Shown piece after piece: positions 22,338 to 34,083 of a stretch of DNA of 64,000 bases. A program made the translations under genes and the position numbers. The notes under the pieces are model-generated. The model was not told the origin of the DNA. It worked only from the letters and a program-made list of their open reading frames with translations, and did no database searches. The DNA comes from Rugalucina vietnamica (lineage: Eukaryota; Mollusca; Bivalvia; Lucinida; Lucinidae). The stretch is from NCBI GenBank assembly GCA_964017185.1, contig OZ024870.1:24823621-24887620 (forward strand), in the 5' to 3' direction. Positions within the stretch are counted from its first letter, which is position 1. The number at the start of each line of letters is the position of its first letter.

Positions 22338-22428
22338 TTTTTTTCCCACCTCGGTTTTTGGAGTGGGGATCTTTTTCTGGTTGCGCCTTTTCCTGATCTT
22401 TGCCTAATTGTACCTTTCTGTTATACAG
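22338..22428 (+). mobile_element. Very short RT-element tail (about 90 bp)
   Basis: Only the terminal part is present: TTCCCACCTCGGTTTTTGGA, GTGGGGATC, GCGCCTTTTCCTGATCTTTG and the final CCTAATTGTACC. This is the most severely 5'-truncated copy in the window. Confidence 0.75.
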
Positions 22429-22511
22429 TACAATTTCAACTTGCTTAAACAAGTGTCCGACGGAATTTAAATGAATCAGTTAAGCTTTGATTCCCACAAA
22501 TTAAGTTATAT

Positions 22512-24948
22512 TACGTTTACACTGAACCACGTTCTCACCACGTCCTTACCACGTCCTTAACAATTCAAGAACGTGGCGAGGACGGGGTCAAAATGAAACA
22601 ATTTCTAGTTTCTAAGTTCACAGTACCTCCCCGCCACGTCCTTATTACATGTACGTCCGCACCACGTTCTTACTACGTCATTCATGTTTCCACTCCGTCC
22701 TCAATACGAGCTCACCAAGCTAATCCCGTTTCAACTACGCCCTTGCGACGTCCTCACAAAGACCAAACAAACCATACCACGCGCGAACTACGTTTCCAGC
22801 ACGTTCTAACTAATCAGCCGTGTATTAAGAATTTATCAATATTGACATGAATGGGTGGAGTATGTTAAAAAGATATCTACTGTTTTTTTTTAATCTGTCA
22901 ATCAAATGATGATGTGCAGTTATTGCTAATAGATGTCACAGATACTAGGAATGACTCAATATAGTTATTCTTTTAAAATTTTAAATAGCTTGGCTTAGAA
23001 TTGGAAATGTAACTGGTTTTCGTTGGACCCATTTCCTGGAAAATGGAGTGCATTTGAATAAAACTTACACAAAGCCTACATGTCTAGGATACATAATCTG
23101 AAAAATTAAGGATTATTTTGGGGTCATGGATATGCATTTCTCTAAGAAAAGTTAGTGTAAACATGTTTTTCCGGAAAATTCTCAAAGTGGGTAACTTGGG
23201 GCGGCTCGTGTTCGCTTATTGTTTGATGAAAGATGACATGCCTTTTGTTTCAGGTTCTTTTATGACTACATCGAAAAATCTGGCTTATTTTTTCAAAAAG
23301 CTAAGAAAAATGGGTCCGACGATTTCAACCCGGAAGTAACTGAAAAATGACTCACTTGCTCTGAGCTGACCACTCATTTCACAATCATGTATACACAAAT
23401 TCATGTATTTGCAATATATTCAACAACCCCATGATAAAGCATGCTAAAGAATGTAGCATTGTTGACAAAAATAAACAATGTTTTTTTATACAGGTAAATC
23501 TTCAAACATGTATATACAGTGACCACACATAAGTCCTTAAGAGTGCAGAAGTTGCAATAAGAAAATTACGGGCGGACAAGAAACATAAAGGGGTTGGGGA
23601 AGGGAGCCAAGGGGGAGCGGGAGGGGAGTGTCAACTAAAAAGACAAACGCTTCTGCCGATTCCGATTCTGCAAAAGCCAAACCGGACGTTACTGTACAGG
23701 ATGTGCGTCGTGAAGGTGCACAGACCCGAAATAAATAGGGATGCCCAACCCGTGCAGGAAGTGCGCCCTGGAGATGCGCAGAACGAAGCTGTGAGAGACC
23801 AAACTGAAGCACAGTTTAAGGCAGAAGATACTATCAGTTATACAGAAGATAGCTCTGATTTATCCAATGCGACCAGTAAATCCAAAAAGCCGAAAGTGGT
23901 CCTAAGCTTAAGCCTAGAAGAGGAACAGTCATTGATTGAGTGGCAGGAGGCGCATCCCATATTCTGTAACAAAAACTGAGCTCGTATAAACAGACGGCCG
24001 AGAAGGAAAGAATGTGGGTGGCCAAGGCTGCTGAAATGGGAAAATCCATCGAAGTCAGTCTAAAGATTTGGAATCAAAGCCTCAGGAGCAGGTATTGGAA
24101 GCTCATGGATAAGAAGCCATCTTGTTCCGAGGACACAGAGCTGACCGAGAGAGATGAGTGGGTGGTGAGGAACTTTGACTTTCTGCGCCCTCATATTCAC
24201 AGGGTTCAACCGAGACCGATTGAATTTTTATCAGAAGTACTGTTGTGGTGTAGAACGAAACATGACACAAAACTGATAGAAGCGTGCGTGGCGTAGTGAA
24301 ATTGCACAAGTGCAGCATGTGCACCAAGTAAGGCATGGTGCGAGTTTCAAGAGTACTTTTCCGTTTATGTTTCGATTTCGAAATGATTGAAATGAAAGCG
24401 AGACTAATTGCTTGAAGGAACGGGACACTGAAAACAAAATTAATAAAATGTGGAGGACATGATTCGAACCTGGTGTGAACGATGTAAGAACCTACAGAGA
24501 ACGTATTGGAACAGCAATGACGTACTTAGAATGCAGCGTAGTCTTCTAGGACGCGGTAAGGACGTACAAGAAGCCTGGTATGGTCTTGTTGAGAATCTGA
24601 TGGGCGTAGCGAAGACGTGGTGGAAGCGTAATGAGATTTGATGGTCTGAAAAAAATTTGCATCGCGTCCACGAAGACCACACTAGGTTTGCGTTGCTTTC
24701 TTACTACGTCCTACAAGTTCTCACTACGCCCTTACCACGTCCTTACTACGTCCTCACTGCGTTCTAATTCCACCCGGTCCTCGCCACGTTTCTTTTGAGC
24801 ATGTTCAAAATTTGACCAATACCTCTACGTCCATCAAGTCCTCGCTTCGTCCTTACTACGTTTCCCCACGCCCTACAAGACCGTACCGCGTCCTCCATTT
24901 ATAGGACGTAGTAAGAAAGTGGTGAGAACGTGACCAAGTGTAGACGTA
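22512..24948. mobile_element. DNA transposon of about 2.4 kb with ACGT-rich ends
   Basis: The outer ends are inverted: TACGTTTACACTGAACCACG on the left and, on the minus strand from 24,948, TACGTCTACACTTGGTCACG, both followed by TTCTCACCAC. Inside each end lie many ACGTCC / ACGTTC words in mixed orientation (22,530-22,810 and 24,520-24,930), typical subterminal transposase-binding repeats. The only coding remnant is a MADF-type domain. No nuclease domain is visible. MADF or Myb/SANT-like second proteins are known in Harbinger-type transposons, so that superfamily is a reasonable guess. Confidence 0.65.
23701..24296 (+). pseudogene. Broken MADF-domain protein gene inside the DNA transposon
   Basis: Two overlapping frames together resemble a MADF (Myb/SANT-like) DNA-binding domain. 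The first ends EEQSLIEWQEAHPIFCNKN (stop near 23,977). The second (24,012-24,296) begins MWVAKAAEMGKSIEVSLKIW and continues SLRSRYWKLMDKK, covering helices two and three. A frame change between 23,975 and 24,010 separates helix one from the rest. An acidic Ser-rich linker precedes the domain. Downstream residues (WVVRNFDFLRPHI) may belong to the original protein. MADF proteins bind DNA and often interact through a BESS motif, which is not seen here. The gene is most simply the transposon's own accessory protein. Confidence 0.6.
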
Positions 24949-25130
24949 CAGGCTGAACTGCATTTTCCTATGTGATGAATGGCTTATGGAAATGGAGTTA
25001 CTGATATAACATTTCGTTATAGCTCCCTTAATGCAACATCTCAAGCATGATTCAGTTTCCTATACTTCAACAATAACGACAAATGAGTCTGAAGATAAAC
25101 GATAGATAGATAGATGCCTATCGCAGTCTG
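24949..25130. other. No recognisable feature
   Basis: Right flank of the transposon. It includes a short (GATA)n run near 25,103-25,115. Confidence 0.4.
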
Positions 25131-25133
25131 TAC

Positions 25134-25322
25134 ATTATGATAACTTGCCCATGTAATATATAGAGGATATTTAGTTTTTTGAGGTGAATACTAAATATAT
25201 TTCATCGAGTGAGTTAAAAATTTAGATGTTTTCAAGTCACGAGATGAAATATATTTGGAATTTACCGATAAAATGTAAATTTTCTTTTTATTTTATACAA
25301 TTCACGGGCATTTTCCTATTCA
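25134..25322. repeat. MITE-like repeat (family 3)
   Basis: The left end CATTATGATAACTTGCCCAT resembles the second end type of MITE family 1. The right end TCACGGGCATTTTCCTATT is its rough inverse. The interior is a hairpin built on AAATATATTTCATCGAGTG and CACGAGATGAAATATATTT. Related sequence occurs at 18,385-18,480 and 46,300-46,465. Confidence 0.5.
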
Positions 25323-25679
25323 CAAAGCAGGCGGTGAAAATGCAAAAACCAAAATTTTTGAAAACACATTAAATAATTTTGGTACCACATTGTTTCTAAC
25401 GTTCTAACTAAGAAAATGAATACCCACACTTTATGTTTTCGTTCGTAAATAACGGAGTTATAGGCATTTGAATTTCTGAAGTGAGGCACATTTAATGACG
25501 TCAAGTGAATGGAAACGTCAGAAGTAATCAAAACTCTACAGTGAAAATATCGGCTGATATCAATCACTAGTGAAAATGTCAATATCAATTCTGCAGTGAA
25601 AGTATCACTTTTATTCATTTTTGATACACATAAATTTCACTGCTAAGTATAAAATAAATGGAGATTTTTTAGCTGTAAA

Positions 25680-25860
25680 AATTTAAAATTTCAGTAGAAA
25701 ATTTTTGACTGTTTTCTTATTTTTGCTCAAAATATAGAGTGCCCGCAATCTATGTTTTGGAGCAAAAATAAGAAAAATAGGTATACCCCTGCATACCCCA
25801 GTTTTGCTATATAAAACTGGGGTATGATGGGGTAGACATTTCACGGACATTTTCCTGATG
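25680..25860. repeat. MITE family 1, partial copy
   Basis: It contains the arm CAATCTATGTTTTGGAGC and GTATACCCCTGCATACCCC, and ends CACGGACATTTTCCTGATG. The left terminal repeat and half of the central palindrome are missing. Confidence 0.65.
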
Positions 25861-25941
25861 TATGGATTTGCGTTTGGATGCCATTGAACCAATTGCTTCA
25901 CAGAGCCTGTTCTAGTTTATCCGCTGTTGTTCCAAAACTTG

Positions 25942-26053
25942 CCCAAACTTGCGGGCACATGACGTCAAAATGACTTCATATCAACGTCGATGTGACGTCA
26001 TGACGTCGAATCGACGTCGATCTGACGTCATTCTGACTTCATGTGCCTGCTGG
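25942..26053. repeat. Foldback element with a GACGTC cluster
   Basis: Inverted arms of about 50 bp begin CCCAAACTTGCGGGCACATG and end with the inverse CATGTGCCTGCTGGG. Between and within the arms are repeated GACGTC / AACGTC words (25,961, 25,984, 25,994, 26,002, 26,013, 26,024). The GGCACATGACGTC ends resemble a widespread animal MITE family. No coding capacity. Confidence 0.65.
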
Positions 26054-27420
26054 GTGGTAAACGATGGTAGATAAGTAGAATATGATGCATGAGAAGCTCT
26101 TTAGTTGTTTTAAGGCATAGACGCTGATATACTTTGTATCGAACTCTGGAAATTCATCTGAGCTTTGATATGTTCCAAATTTAGTATGTGCTTTAATTTC
26201 CGTTTTCTGTTACGTAATACGTGTTCCTTCAACAATAATTTTTAGTTTTAAGAACGGGAACCGAATGATTGGAAATGAAGCACTTCATACACTTAAGACA
26301 CCATCCGAGCGGAAGACATAATAAGAAAATACATTTTCCTAACATATGGGGCCTTCAAATCATAATGCGCAAAGTGAACAGTGAGGCTATATATGGCTTC
26401 ACTTTCCATTTACTTCTCTTTCGAAGATGCCTAAGAGACCTTTTTCACTACGCTGTCTGCTAATTACTTCCATTAGCGACACAAACTTGGAAATTTAGGT
26501 CTTCAATTTAAGGTCTTAATTTTATCATGGTGCCTGGGAGGTTCAAATCTATATAAGCCTATCGCAAGTAGCACACTTTAAATGACGAATAATTCACAAA
26601 GAGCAAAGTTACATGTTTTGTACTCTACATCGCGTTTGCTCTTTTAGGCATTCACACTGCATTTTGGGTTTTATTGATTAAAAATGGGGGGAGGGGGGGG
26701 GGGTAAAGTTGAATTATCTCATTATCTCATTTTTAAAACTATCAGTAGTAAGGTTTATTCAGTTTTCTTAGATTATTAAGGTACTTGACAGTACAAGACA
26801 AAAATTACTCTGAATCTGTTAGACAAATAACAATAAACATAAGCTTTGAACCGACTGTTGAAAACAAAATGTATAATTCGCCATACGTATGTACATTCAT
26901 TGAAGCAAAAGGATCGTCAATAAATGCTAAAGACTAAAATTGGTGTCAGGTGCCCCATCATGAGCAGGGTTCTTGCCAACAATGGTAAACTCCAACCCTT
27001 AATGCATAAGTCAGCATAGGTGTTGTACGGCCAGTCCAAACGCACACGGGAAAGACAGCAATATTTTAGCAAACACATTATGTTTTAGAACAATCGTTCT
27101 CAGGGCGGATGACCTGCAACATAAGATGTACATAACGAAACAGAAGCAAAATTACTTAAGCTAAAAACGAATACATATAATAAGCAAACGCAAAAGATGG
27201 TCAAAACGGTCAAGATTAATAGTAGATCACTTCAAATTAAAAGCTACAATTACAATGTTTACTGTTCAAGGACATAATTGATTAAAAGTTTAGCATTTCT
27301 TAAAATCGTCTAGAAGTATTTCCACAACATTTGCGCCACATACCTGAATGACTCTTGCCAAAATAGCTGGTTTTCAATGATGCGACCGGTAAATATTTGA
27401 ATAATATATAAAAACTAAAT
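26054..27420. other. No supported gene
   Basis: AT-rich sequence with a G-rich run at 26,683-26,703. I see no splice-bounded exon or repeat end. Positions about 26,940-27,080 are unusually GC-balanced but give no convincing protein. Confidence 0.45.
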
Positions 27421-27424
27421 AAAC

Positions 27425-27572
27425 TTTATAACCGAGGCGGTTCTGACGTTTATCTACAGTCAATGCTTTGAGCAAAAATAAAAAAAAAAATATCAAAACA
27501 TTTCTTCCGAAAATTCTCGTTTTTTACTACTTTAAAAATCTTTGTATATTGCATGGGCATGTTTTCGTAATG
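27425..27572. repeat. MITE family 1, half copy
   Basis: It begins at the central palindrome (ACCGAGGCGGTTCTGACG) and runs to the terminal repeat GGGCATGTTTTCGTAATG. Only one half of the element is present. Confidence 0.7.
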
Positions 27573-28439
27573 GATATTGATGATCTGAAAATGAAAATGA
27601 AAAATGTGAAGATAAGTAGCAACCTTCACTGATCATGACGCAAAATTTGATTTTCACACTGTTCATGACAAGTTTGAAACGGATGTTAGAAATACTTATT
27701 GATTAACATGTCACAATTAAAGAAATATATTTCAGAATAAATAATTACCCTATAGAAATCTTAGAGAAACTATTTACAAAAAGATTTTTATTTTAAATAT
27801 TTATAGAATAAAACATCTTAATCTTGGGAAAAATACAGACACAGTAGGAACATAATAAGTTAACTTTAAAAACAGACAAAACAAACGATGGCTATTAGTT
27901 TATAGAAAATCCTGATTTAAAAGAATACGGAACCAAGTATCCGATTTGACATGACAATAAACGTTGCATGGAGTATACTCAATGGAAGTCAATTTTGCTG
28001 AAATACATGTAGATACGCACTGAACTACATAACTTTATCCCTAGCACACCTGCATCATAAAACCAAAAGTTTGTTTTTAATTGATGTTAATAAGCAGCTG
28101 ACAAAGTAAAATCTGACACTTGATTAAACATTTTTGGTGCAACAAAAGTGTTTCGATAGAAAACATGCTAAACAATACTTCAGCGAAAAACACAAACGCA
28201 TTTCAGTTTTTGGCAGAAATTTTAAAAATCTGGCAGCTTCTCTAGGATGCTGCTATCGGTCGACCCAGGACCAGGATTTTGCTGATAAAGTGTCATTGAA
28301 AACATTGTTTAGGTAACCGATCTGACACAATAAGGACCGCACAATTACCACAGCCGGAGCATTGATATTTCGGATTTATTACATGGTTTAAGTAAACAAT
28401 GATCAGGAAATGGTACAATCAGAACCAGTCTCACTCTTA

Positions 28440-28600
28440 AAACTGAGGGGTAAGATCTTAAGCCGCGTCATACCAAATAGCTAAAAGCCGTTAAAATTGC
28501 ACCAGTGGCTACCTTTCTTGGCGCTAAGCATTATAAGGCCAGCTCTGGGTCAGGCCTGTTATATGGTGACAAATGTTTATCCTGACTTCATAAAGGGAAA
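28440..28600 (+). repeat. SINE-derived segment in unit copy A
   Basis: It contains TTAAGCCGCGTCATACC, CAGTGGCTACCTTTCTTGG and CGCTAAGCATTATAAGGCC. In copies B, D and E the same segment is preceded by a tRNA-like head with a B-box-like GGGTTCGATC. In copy A that head is deleted. Confidence 0.5.
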
Positions 28601-29048
28601 TATTTAATAATATATTTAAAAACGATATGTCTGAAATAATCAACTGCCTTATATAAATTGAAATTTTAGAAAAGTTATTTACAATAAGAAAATGTTTCAT
28701 CATAATTTTGTTAATATATATATTTAAAATAGAAATTCTAAATAATGGGAAAAATAGACTGAATATGAACTTGGTTTAATAAGTTAATTCAAAACGAGTG
28801 AAAAAAAGGTAGTTCCAATCTAGATGCATAGTGAAAAGTCAATGAAATTTCAGTTCCAACAATCCACTATATTTTCATTCTCATTGCAATCGCCATAGTT
28901 GAAAGTGCATTTCTTGATGTTCTTCATTTCCCGATGAAATACATTGTCGCGTGATCTAGAAAATACGTCCTGATATGGGCGGAGTGACGTCAAAACCAGC
29001 CAGTTGTTTTTGCTTACTCTTGTTGGTGTGACGACGGTCGCGTACTTT

Positions 29049-29313
29049 AGGAAAACATGTCCGTGAAATAAATACCCTCTTATACCCCACTTTTATATAG
29101 TAAAACTGGGGTTTGCAGGGGTATATCTATTTTTCTTATTTTTGCTCCAAAACATAGATTGTGGGTACTCGTTAAAACCGCCTCGGCAAGGTCATAACGT
29201 GTACCCAGAATCTACGTTTTGGGCAGAAAATAGGAAAAAAATCATTTTTTGAAAATTTTCATTTTTACAACTATAAAAATCTCTGTATATTGTATGGATA
29301 TGTATTCGTAATG
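29049..29313. repeat. MITE family 1, complete copy, absent from copy B
   Basis: The left end GGAAAACATGTCCGTG and the right end GTATTCGTAATG enclose ACCCCACTTTTATATAGTAA and a decayed central palindrome (TTAAAACCGCCTCGGCAAGG). Copy B reads through without it near 43,728. Confidence 0.8.
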
Positions 29314-29489
29314 ATGCCCATGGCCATGATGGCGTTAAGCGCGAAACTTTGACGATATGGCTGTTCCAAAACTCATTTGACTCGTATTTCATGTCAAATA
29401 ACCTGTAAATTAGCGATGATGTGTGCAAATAAAATTGATTATTGATTGATAAATTTTGAATAAATGTGAAATGTAAATATAAGTATTGG

Positions 29490-29638
29490 AATTCAGAGTT
29501 TTAGCTTTCACTGGATGATGAAAAAAACTAGTTGTTTTAATGTCTCCGCAAAGCCCTTTGGGCTTCTCAGACATCAAAACAGACTAATGTTCTTCATCAT
29601 CCAGTGAAAGCTAAAAATCTGAATTTGAAGCCTTAAAT
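29490..29638. repeat. Hairpin element within unit (copy A)
   Basis: Arms AGTTTTAGCTTTCACTGGAT and its inverse ATCCAGTGAAAGCTAAAAA flank AATGTCTCCGCAAAGCCC and TTGGGCTTCTCAGACATC, so both outer and inner stretches are palindromic. The same structure occurs at 43,882-44,018 and, inverted, at 63,806-63,947. Confidence 0.75.
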
Positions 29639-30730
29639 ATATATATCGTCTTGGAAAACGTGGCGTTGTGTCATCAATTCTTGTCTACGATTTGGAGTAA
29701 ACAAGAGAATCTCAGAAACAGGTCAATGAAATGATTTTTAGGAAATCAAATCAAAGTATGACTGCTGAGATAAAAGCATGTCCTATAGATAAAATGTGTG
29801 TCTGATATTTTGGCCTTATATGAGCCAGCACATAGGATAAACGCATTTAATTTTTGCATTGAAATATCATTTAAGAGGCTGTCGCTACAGCTTAAAAAAG
29901 TATCTGATAAACAAACAGTCCGAGCCTGACACAATTAAAGTTTTCAAACAAGAGTATGGTTTCACAAAAGTAAGAAACACATTTAGATTTAGGTTCTGTA
30001 TTTGACGTCAGTGCTAGGTGAGTTTTATTATGTTCAAAGTGTTTGTATAAGGACCGAGATAATGTATTGCAAAATGCCAAACCATCATCACATTTCCACA
30101 ATGGATTAATTCAATCTCATATAGACATAAGACGGATCTGAAAGTGCAATAAGTGGTTTACAGAAGCAAGCATCTCTTATGGAGAGACTAGTAATTAATT
30201 CTGTAGAGAAAAGAAAATCAAGTCTGAAGCCCTTGGAGACGGAAGCTAAATCATATTTTTTTCAAAGACGTAATAAAGACGTTTTCATCGACGCTCAAAA
30301 TACATGTTACACAATTAAAAAAAATGAAATTTTATTAATAAATAAATCATTCAATTAATTAATTAGTGTTTATTTCTATTTACTTTGCTGTCTTACATCC
30401 TAAAAATCCATTGGTTCTGACTAGAATGTTACTGAGTAAAATATTGCTTAGTATAAATAAAATTACAGCCAAGAATCTAATGTATTCCACAACATTATCC
30501 TTGAACCCCCATATGTCGATACCATAAGAAGCAATTGTTAATAACAAATAAATATCAAATGATAAAAAACTTAACCACAGTCACCAAAGAAGATCAACTA
30601 TTAGCCACTATTATATTTCCATCAATAAACATGACATAACCCCATAAGACACCTCAGTGCAAGCTTTTATCTGGATGACTCCAAATAAAAAATGGCGACT
30701 TGCTGCACGCCTGAGGTCGATACCCTAGTA

Positions 30731-32008
30731 CGTGGTGTGATCAGAAAGTTCTAAGCCTCAAGTGCTTGTGGTTATTAGGGAATGAAAATCTGATGATTAC
30801 TTTTCAATTTAATCCGCCTTCAAGGCAATGCACTTAGTACATCTCTGTTTGAGCTTGCTTATCCCTTCCAAATAGAAGTCCTTTTCCTGGTCCTCCAAAT
30901 ACTCGTTCACTGCCGCTATGACGCCTTCATTGCTTCCAAACTGTGTTCAACGAAGGAAAGATTTCAATTTTAAGAACAGATAGAAGTCAGAAGGGGCATA
31001 TCTGGAGAATATGGGGGATGAGGAAGGACTTCGAATCCGCATTCAGTCGCAGCAGTCATGGCAATTTGCGATGTGTGAGCAGGTGCATTGTCCTGCGAGA
31101 GCAGAACTTCTCGAGTCAATTTTCCTCTCCTCTTTCTTGCAACTTCCTGGCGCAAACGCCTCAATTCTGCTGCATAATATGAAATCATTTATCGTGCGAC
31201 TTGTTCAAGATAATGCATCATGATTATCTCCTGACTATCCCAAAAGACTGAGGTCATCACCTTCCCTGCCGAAGAAACTCTCTTAAAGTTCTTGGGAGGG
31301 GGTGAGCTAGGGTGCTTCCATTGCATGCTTTGCATTTTCGACTCTCGGCCAAGGTGATGAACCCATGCCTCATCTTGGGTTACAACTCGGTCGATAAAAT
31401 CACCGGGATCATCTTCATATCGAGACAGGAGATACCTAGAAATATCGAGCCAAGATCGTTTTTGGTCTTTCAGTCAACATTCTCGGTACCCATCTTGCCG
31501 AGACCTTGGACATACCCAAGATATCTATTGGAATTGTTTGCACAGCCCCAAAATCTATACTTCGCAAGTCTCGCCTCCTGCCACACATAACCAGGTTGTG
31601 AACGATCTCCACATTTTCATCAGTGGTGGCATCTTTAGGGCGGCTAGACCTTGCATCATCCTCAATGCTCTATCTCCCACGCTCAAATTCTGCAGCCCAT
31701 TTTTTCATTGTGCTATAAGAAGGAGACTCATTCCCAAGTGTTTTCATGAAGTCTTCGTGAATTTCCTTCGGAGTCATTCCCTTCTTACAAAGATATTTTA
31801 TCACCGCTCTCACTTCAACTTTCTCCATTTTGCAAGTTTGACGCACTGTCCTCTCTCAATACTGTCGTACAAAAGCAATCACGTGTGACCAAATGCTTTT
31901 TACTCTCCAGATGAGTTTTAATTAAATAGAATGACAGACTGAACAAGGATTTTGTCTTCTGGAATGCTTTAAAGTGTACCAGGCTTAGAACTTTTTGATC
32001 ACACCTCG
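30731..32008 (-). mobile_element. mariner transposon, 1,278 bp, with TA target site
   Basis: The left end CGTGGTGTGATCAGAAAGTT and the right end, read on the minus strand, CGAGGTGTGATCAAAAAGTT are inverted repeats continuing through CTAAGCCT. TA flanks lie at 30,729-30,730 and 32,009-32,010. Copy B of the surrounding unit (about 45,015-45,130) lacks the element, although about 110 bp also differ at that site. It carries a broken transposase gene. Confidence 0.92.
30809..31828 (-). pseudogene. mariner transposase, inactivated
   Basis: From the ATG at 31,828 the frame reads MEKVEVRAVIKYLCKKG, a helix-turn-helix DNA-binding region, up to EFERGR, where a TAG stands in place of the usual Trp codon. 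After further frame changes the catalytic domain is recognisable: TQDEAWVHH (first Asp), LLSQDNAPAHT (second Asp) and HPPYSPDMP (third Asp), in a spacing that fits DD34D. The terminal NEYLEDQEKDFY and a stop at 30,811-30,809 complete the usual length of about 340 residues. In function it would have cut and pasted the element at TA sites. Confidence 0.9.
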
Positions 32009-32525
32009 TACGATATGGGCAAGTATTTATGCAAAAGTAGCAGTGCTTTGTGAAATTTGTCTAAAACTCTCTCTGTTCCGCTTAAGGGTGAGTTCTTTTT
32101 TATTAAGGATAGCTGCAAACTGTGTTTTTATCAAGCTATAAACACTAGGTCACTTCGCTAAATTATCGCAACGATGTCATTTAGCTGGCTGAATTTAGCA
32201 TTCTATTATTGGATGGATTGAAATGTGTGGAAATTTACTTCTCTGGATCCAAAATTTCCCCCATAGCAATATCGCAGCAAAACAAACACATATTTTTTCT
32301 TGAACTGCTAAATGTTTTGACATTTTGTGCTAGACTGTAATAGTTGAAATGTAAACAAAAAACAGATGTACAGCGAGCAAAATCTTTCTGAAAAAAGCAA
32401 TACTTTGTCTGCGGTACAAAAACTAATAGTGGAAATACTGAAAATACTTTAAGGGGTTGAGCGCTAATTCCCATAGGCTTTGATGAATTTTTTATACTTA
32501 CAAGCAGCTTTTTATTTAACCATAG

Positions 32526-32912
32526 AACTAACTAAATGTTATGAACCAGTGCTGAAGCTGAGGATGAGGTTATGTCCATGTAAAACCGGTTTAAGCCCGT
32601 CAGTGATTTTGTGTTACTGGTCGTTCCAAGGCGATACTTCTGTGGTGGTTCTTTTTGTTTGTTTTTTTGTCTTGGTGTTTAAAAATGTTTTGTGCTGTTG
32701 GCACCTTATGTATGTTTTCATATTTTTAGTTAAGTTTAGGTAACTGAGTGGCCACCTATTGGGAAAATAGCTGCTCATTCGGCTTACGATATATTTTCAT
32801 GGTATAAGTTACTGTACCTGATTGTTGATTTGGTATTTTCCCACCTCGGTTTTGGAGTGGGAATCTTTTTATGATTGTGCCTTTTCCTGATCTTTGCCTA
32901 CTTGTACCGTTT
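32526..32912 (+). mobile_element. 5'-truncated RT-element copy, absent from copy B
   Basis: It begins GAACTAACTAAATGTTATGA and ends CTTTGCCTACTTGTACC with a T-rich tail. Copy B at about 45,785-45,800 reads AGCTTTGTATTTTGTAGTAT without it, while copy A has TTTTTATTT on the left and TTTTCGTAGTAT on the right. This is a clear empty site, so the insertion post-dates the unit duplication. Confidence 0.8.
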
Positions 32913-33024
32913 TCGTAGTATCATGGTGTTATTGTTTCCTCAAATAAAAACCTTGTTAGGCGTTGGCAGTTTTGGAGGGGGGAACTTATTTCTGATTGTG
33001 TCGTTCTATGATCATTGCCTACTT

Positions 33025-33300
33025 CATAACGAAAACACGCCCATGCAATATATAGAAAAAAATGGTTGTAAAAATGAAAATTTTCGCTGGAAAAAAAATA
33101 ATATTTTTCTTATTTTTGCTCAAAACATAGATTGTGGGTACACGTTAGAACCGCCTCGGCGAGGCGGTTCTAACGAGTACCCACAATCTATGTTTTAGAG
33201 CAAAAATAAGAAAAATAGGTATACCCCTGCATACCCCTGTTTCGCTATATAAACGTGGGGTTTAAGGGGGTATATATTGCACGGACATGTTTTCGTGATG
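33025..33300. repeat. MITE family 1, best-preserved copy, 276 bp
   Basis: The ends are CATAACGAAAACACGCCCAT and, inverted on the right, CATCACGAAAACATGTCCG. The centre (about 33,100-33,215) is an almost perfect palindrome with arms near 58 bp, meeting at CGCCTCGGCGAGGCG. Copy B at 45,905 reads GCCTACTTTTACC without it. Confidence 0.88.
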
Positions 33301-34083
33301 TTTACCCTTTTAAATGACGTACATTAAGGAATAGATGATAAAGTCTAAGGTAGTACAAACAATTATATTCTTAAGTGAAGGTATGAATTATTCAAAATAT
33401 ACAAGTTAGCTCAATATTCTCCATAATGATTATGCTCAGAGGCAAATTAGTTAAGTCAGTGAAAATACATGTATATTCCCATTGGGACTATTTAAAACAC
33501 TGTAGCTCCAAAACCTTTTGATTGTTTGGAATCGATTTTATTAGTAATAAAGGCTGAGACGAAACCTAACATCCCAAGAAAAATGATTGCAATATCATAT
33601 GTAATTTTGTCAAGAGTACAAACACCAATTTTCTTTCTTATCGTAGATTAAAGGGAGGTAATATCCAAATCTATTATTTCTCGAGACTGAAGCTGAATTT
33701 CACAAAGATGTTTACGGAATTTGTTACTGGCAACAACCTCTTTTCAACTACCGTTGGTTTAAAAACGTTGGTCTACAGTACGCTATTAATTAAGCTATAA
33801 GTCGGGTAGTTACAAAAATGATACTTTGCAATTACGGCGAAATGTACAACTGGTGCAGTTTCTTTTCGAATTGAGCAAGATTTATATCATCTTTAGAAAT
33901 TTAACAAGAAGAAACATGCTTTTAATCGCCTGGCTGAAAAGTCATGGACCTTATCAAATGTAATGACTAAATATACTTTGTATGTATATTGAAATATCGT
34001 AGATGTGACGTCACTGATGTAATGCGTTACAATCCTGTGTTTCCCTACACTTGATGTTAATAGGAAACTCTAATGAAATAAGC

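Noticed and set aside
26940-27190. Possible retroelement remnant (more GC-balanced stretch)
   Set aside because: No translation on either strand gave a recognisable motif, and no terminal repeats were seen.
31011-31888. Plus-strand open frames across the mariner
   Set aside because: Antisense to the recognisable transposase on the minus strand.
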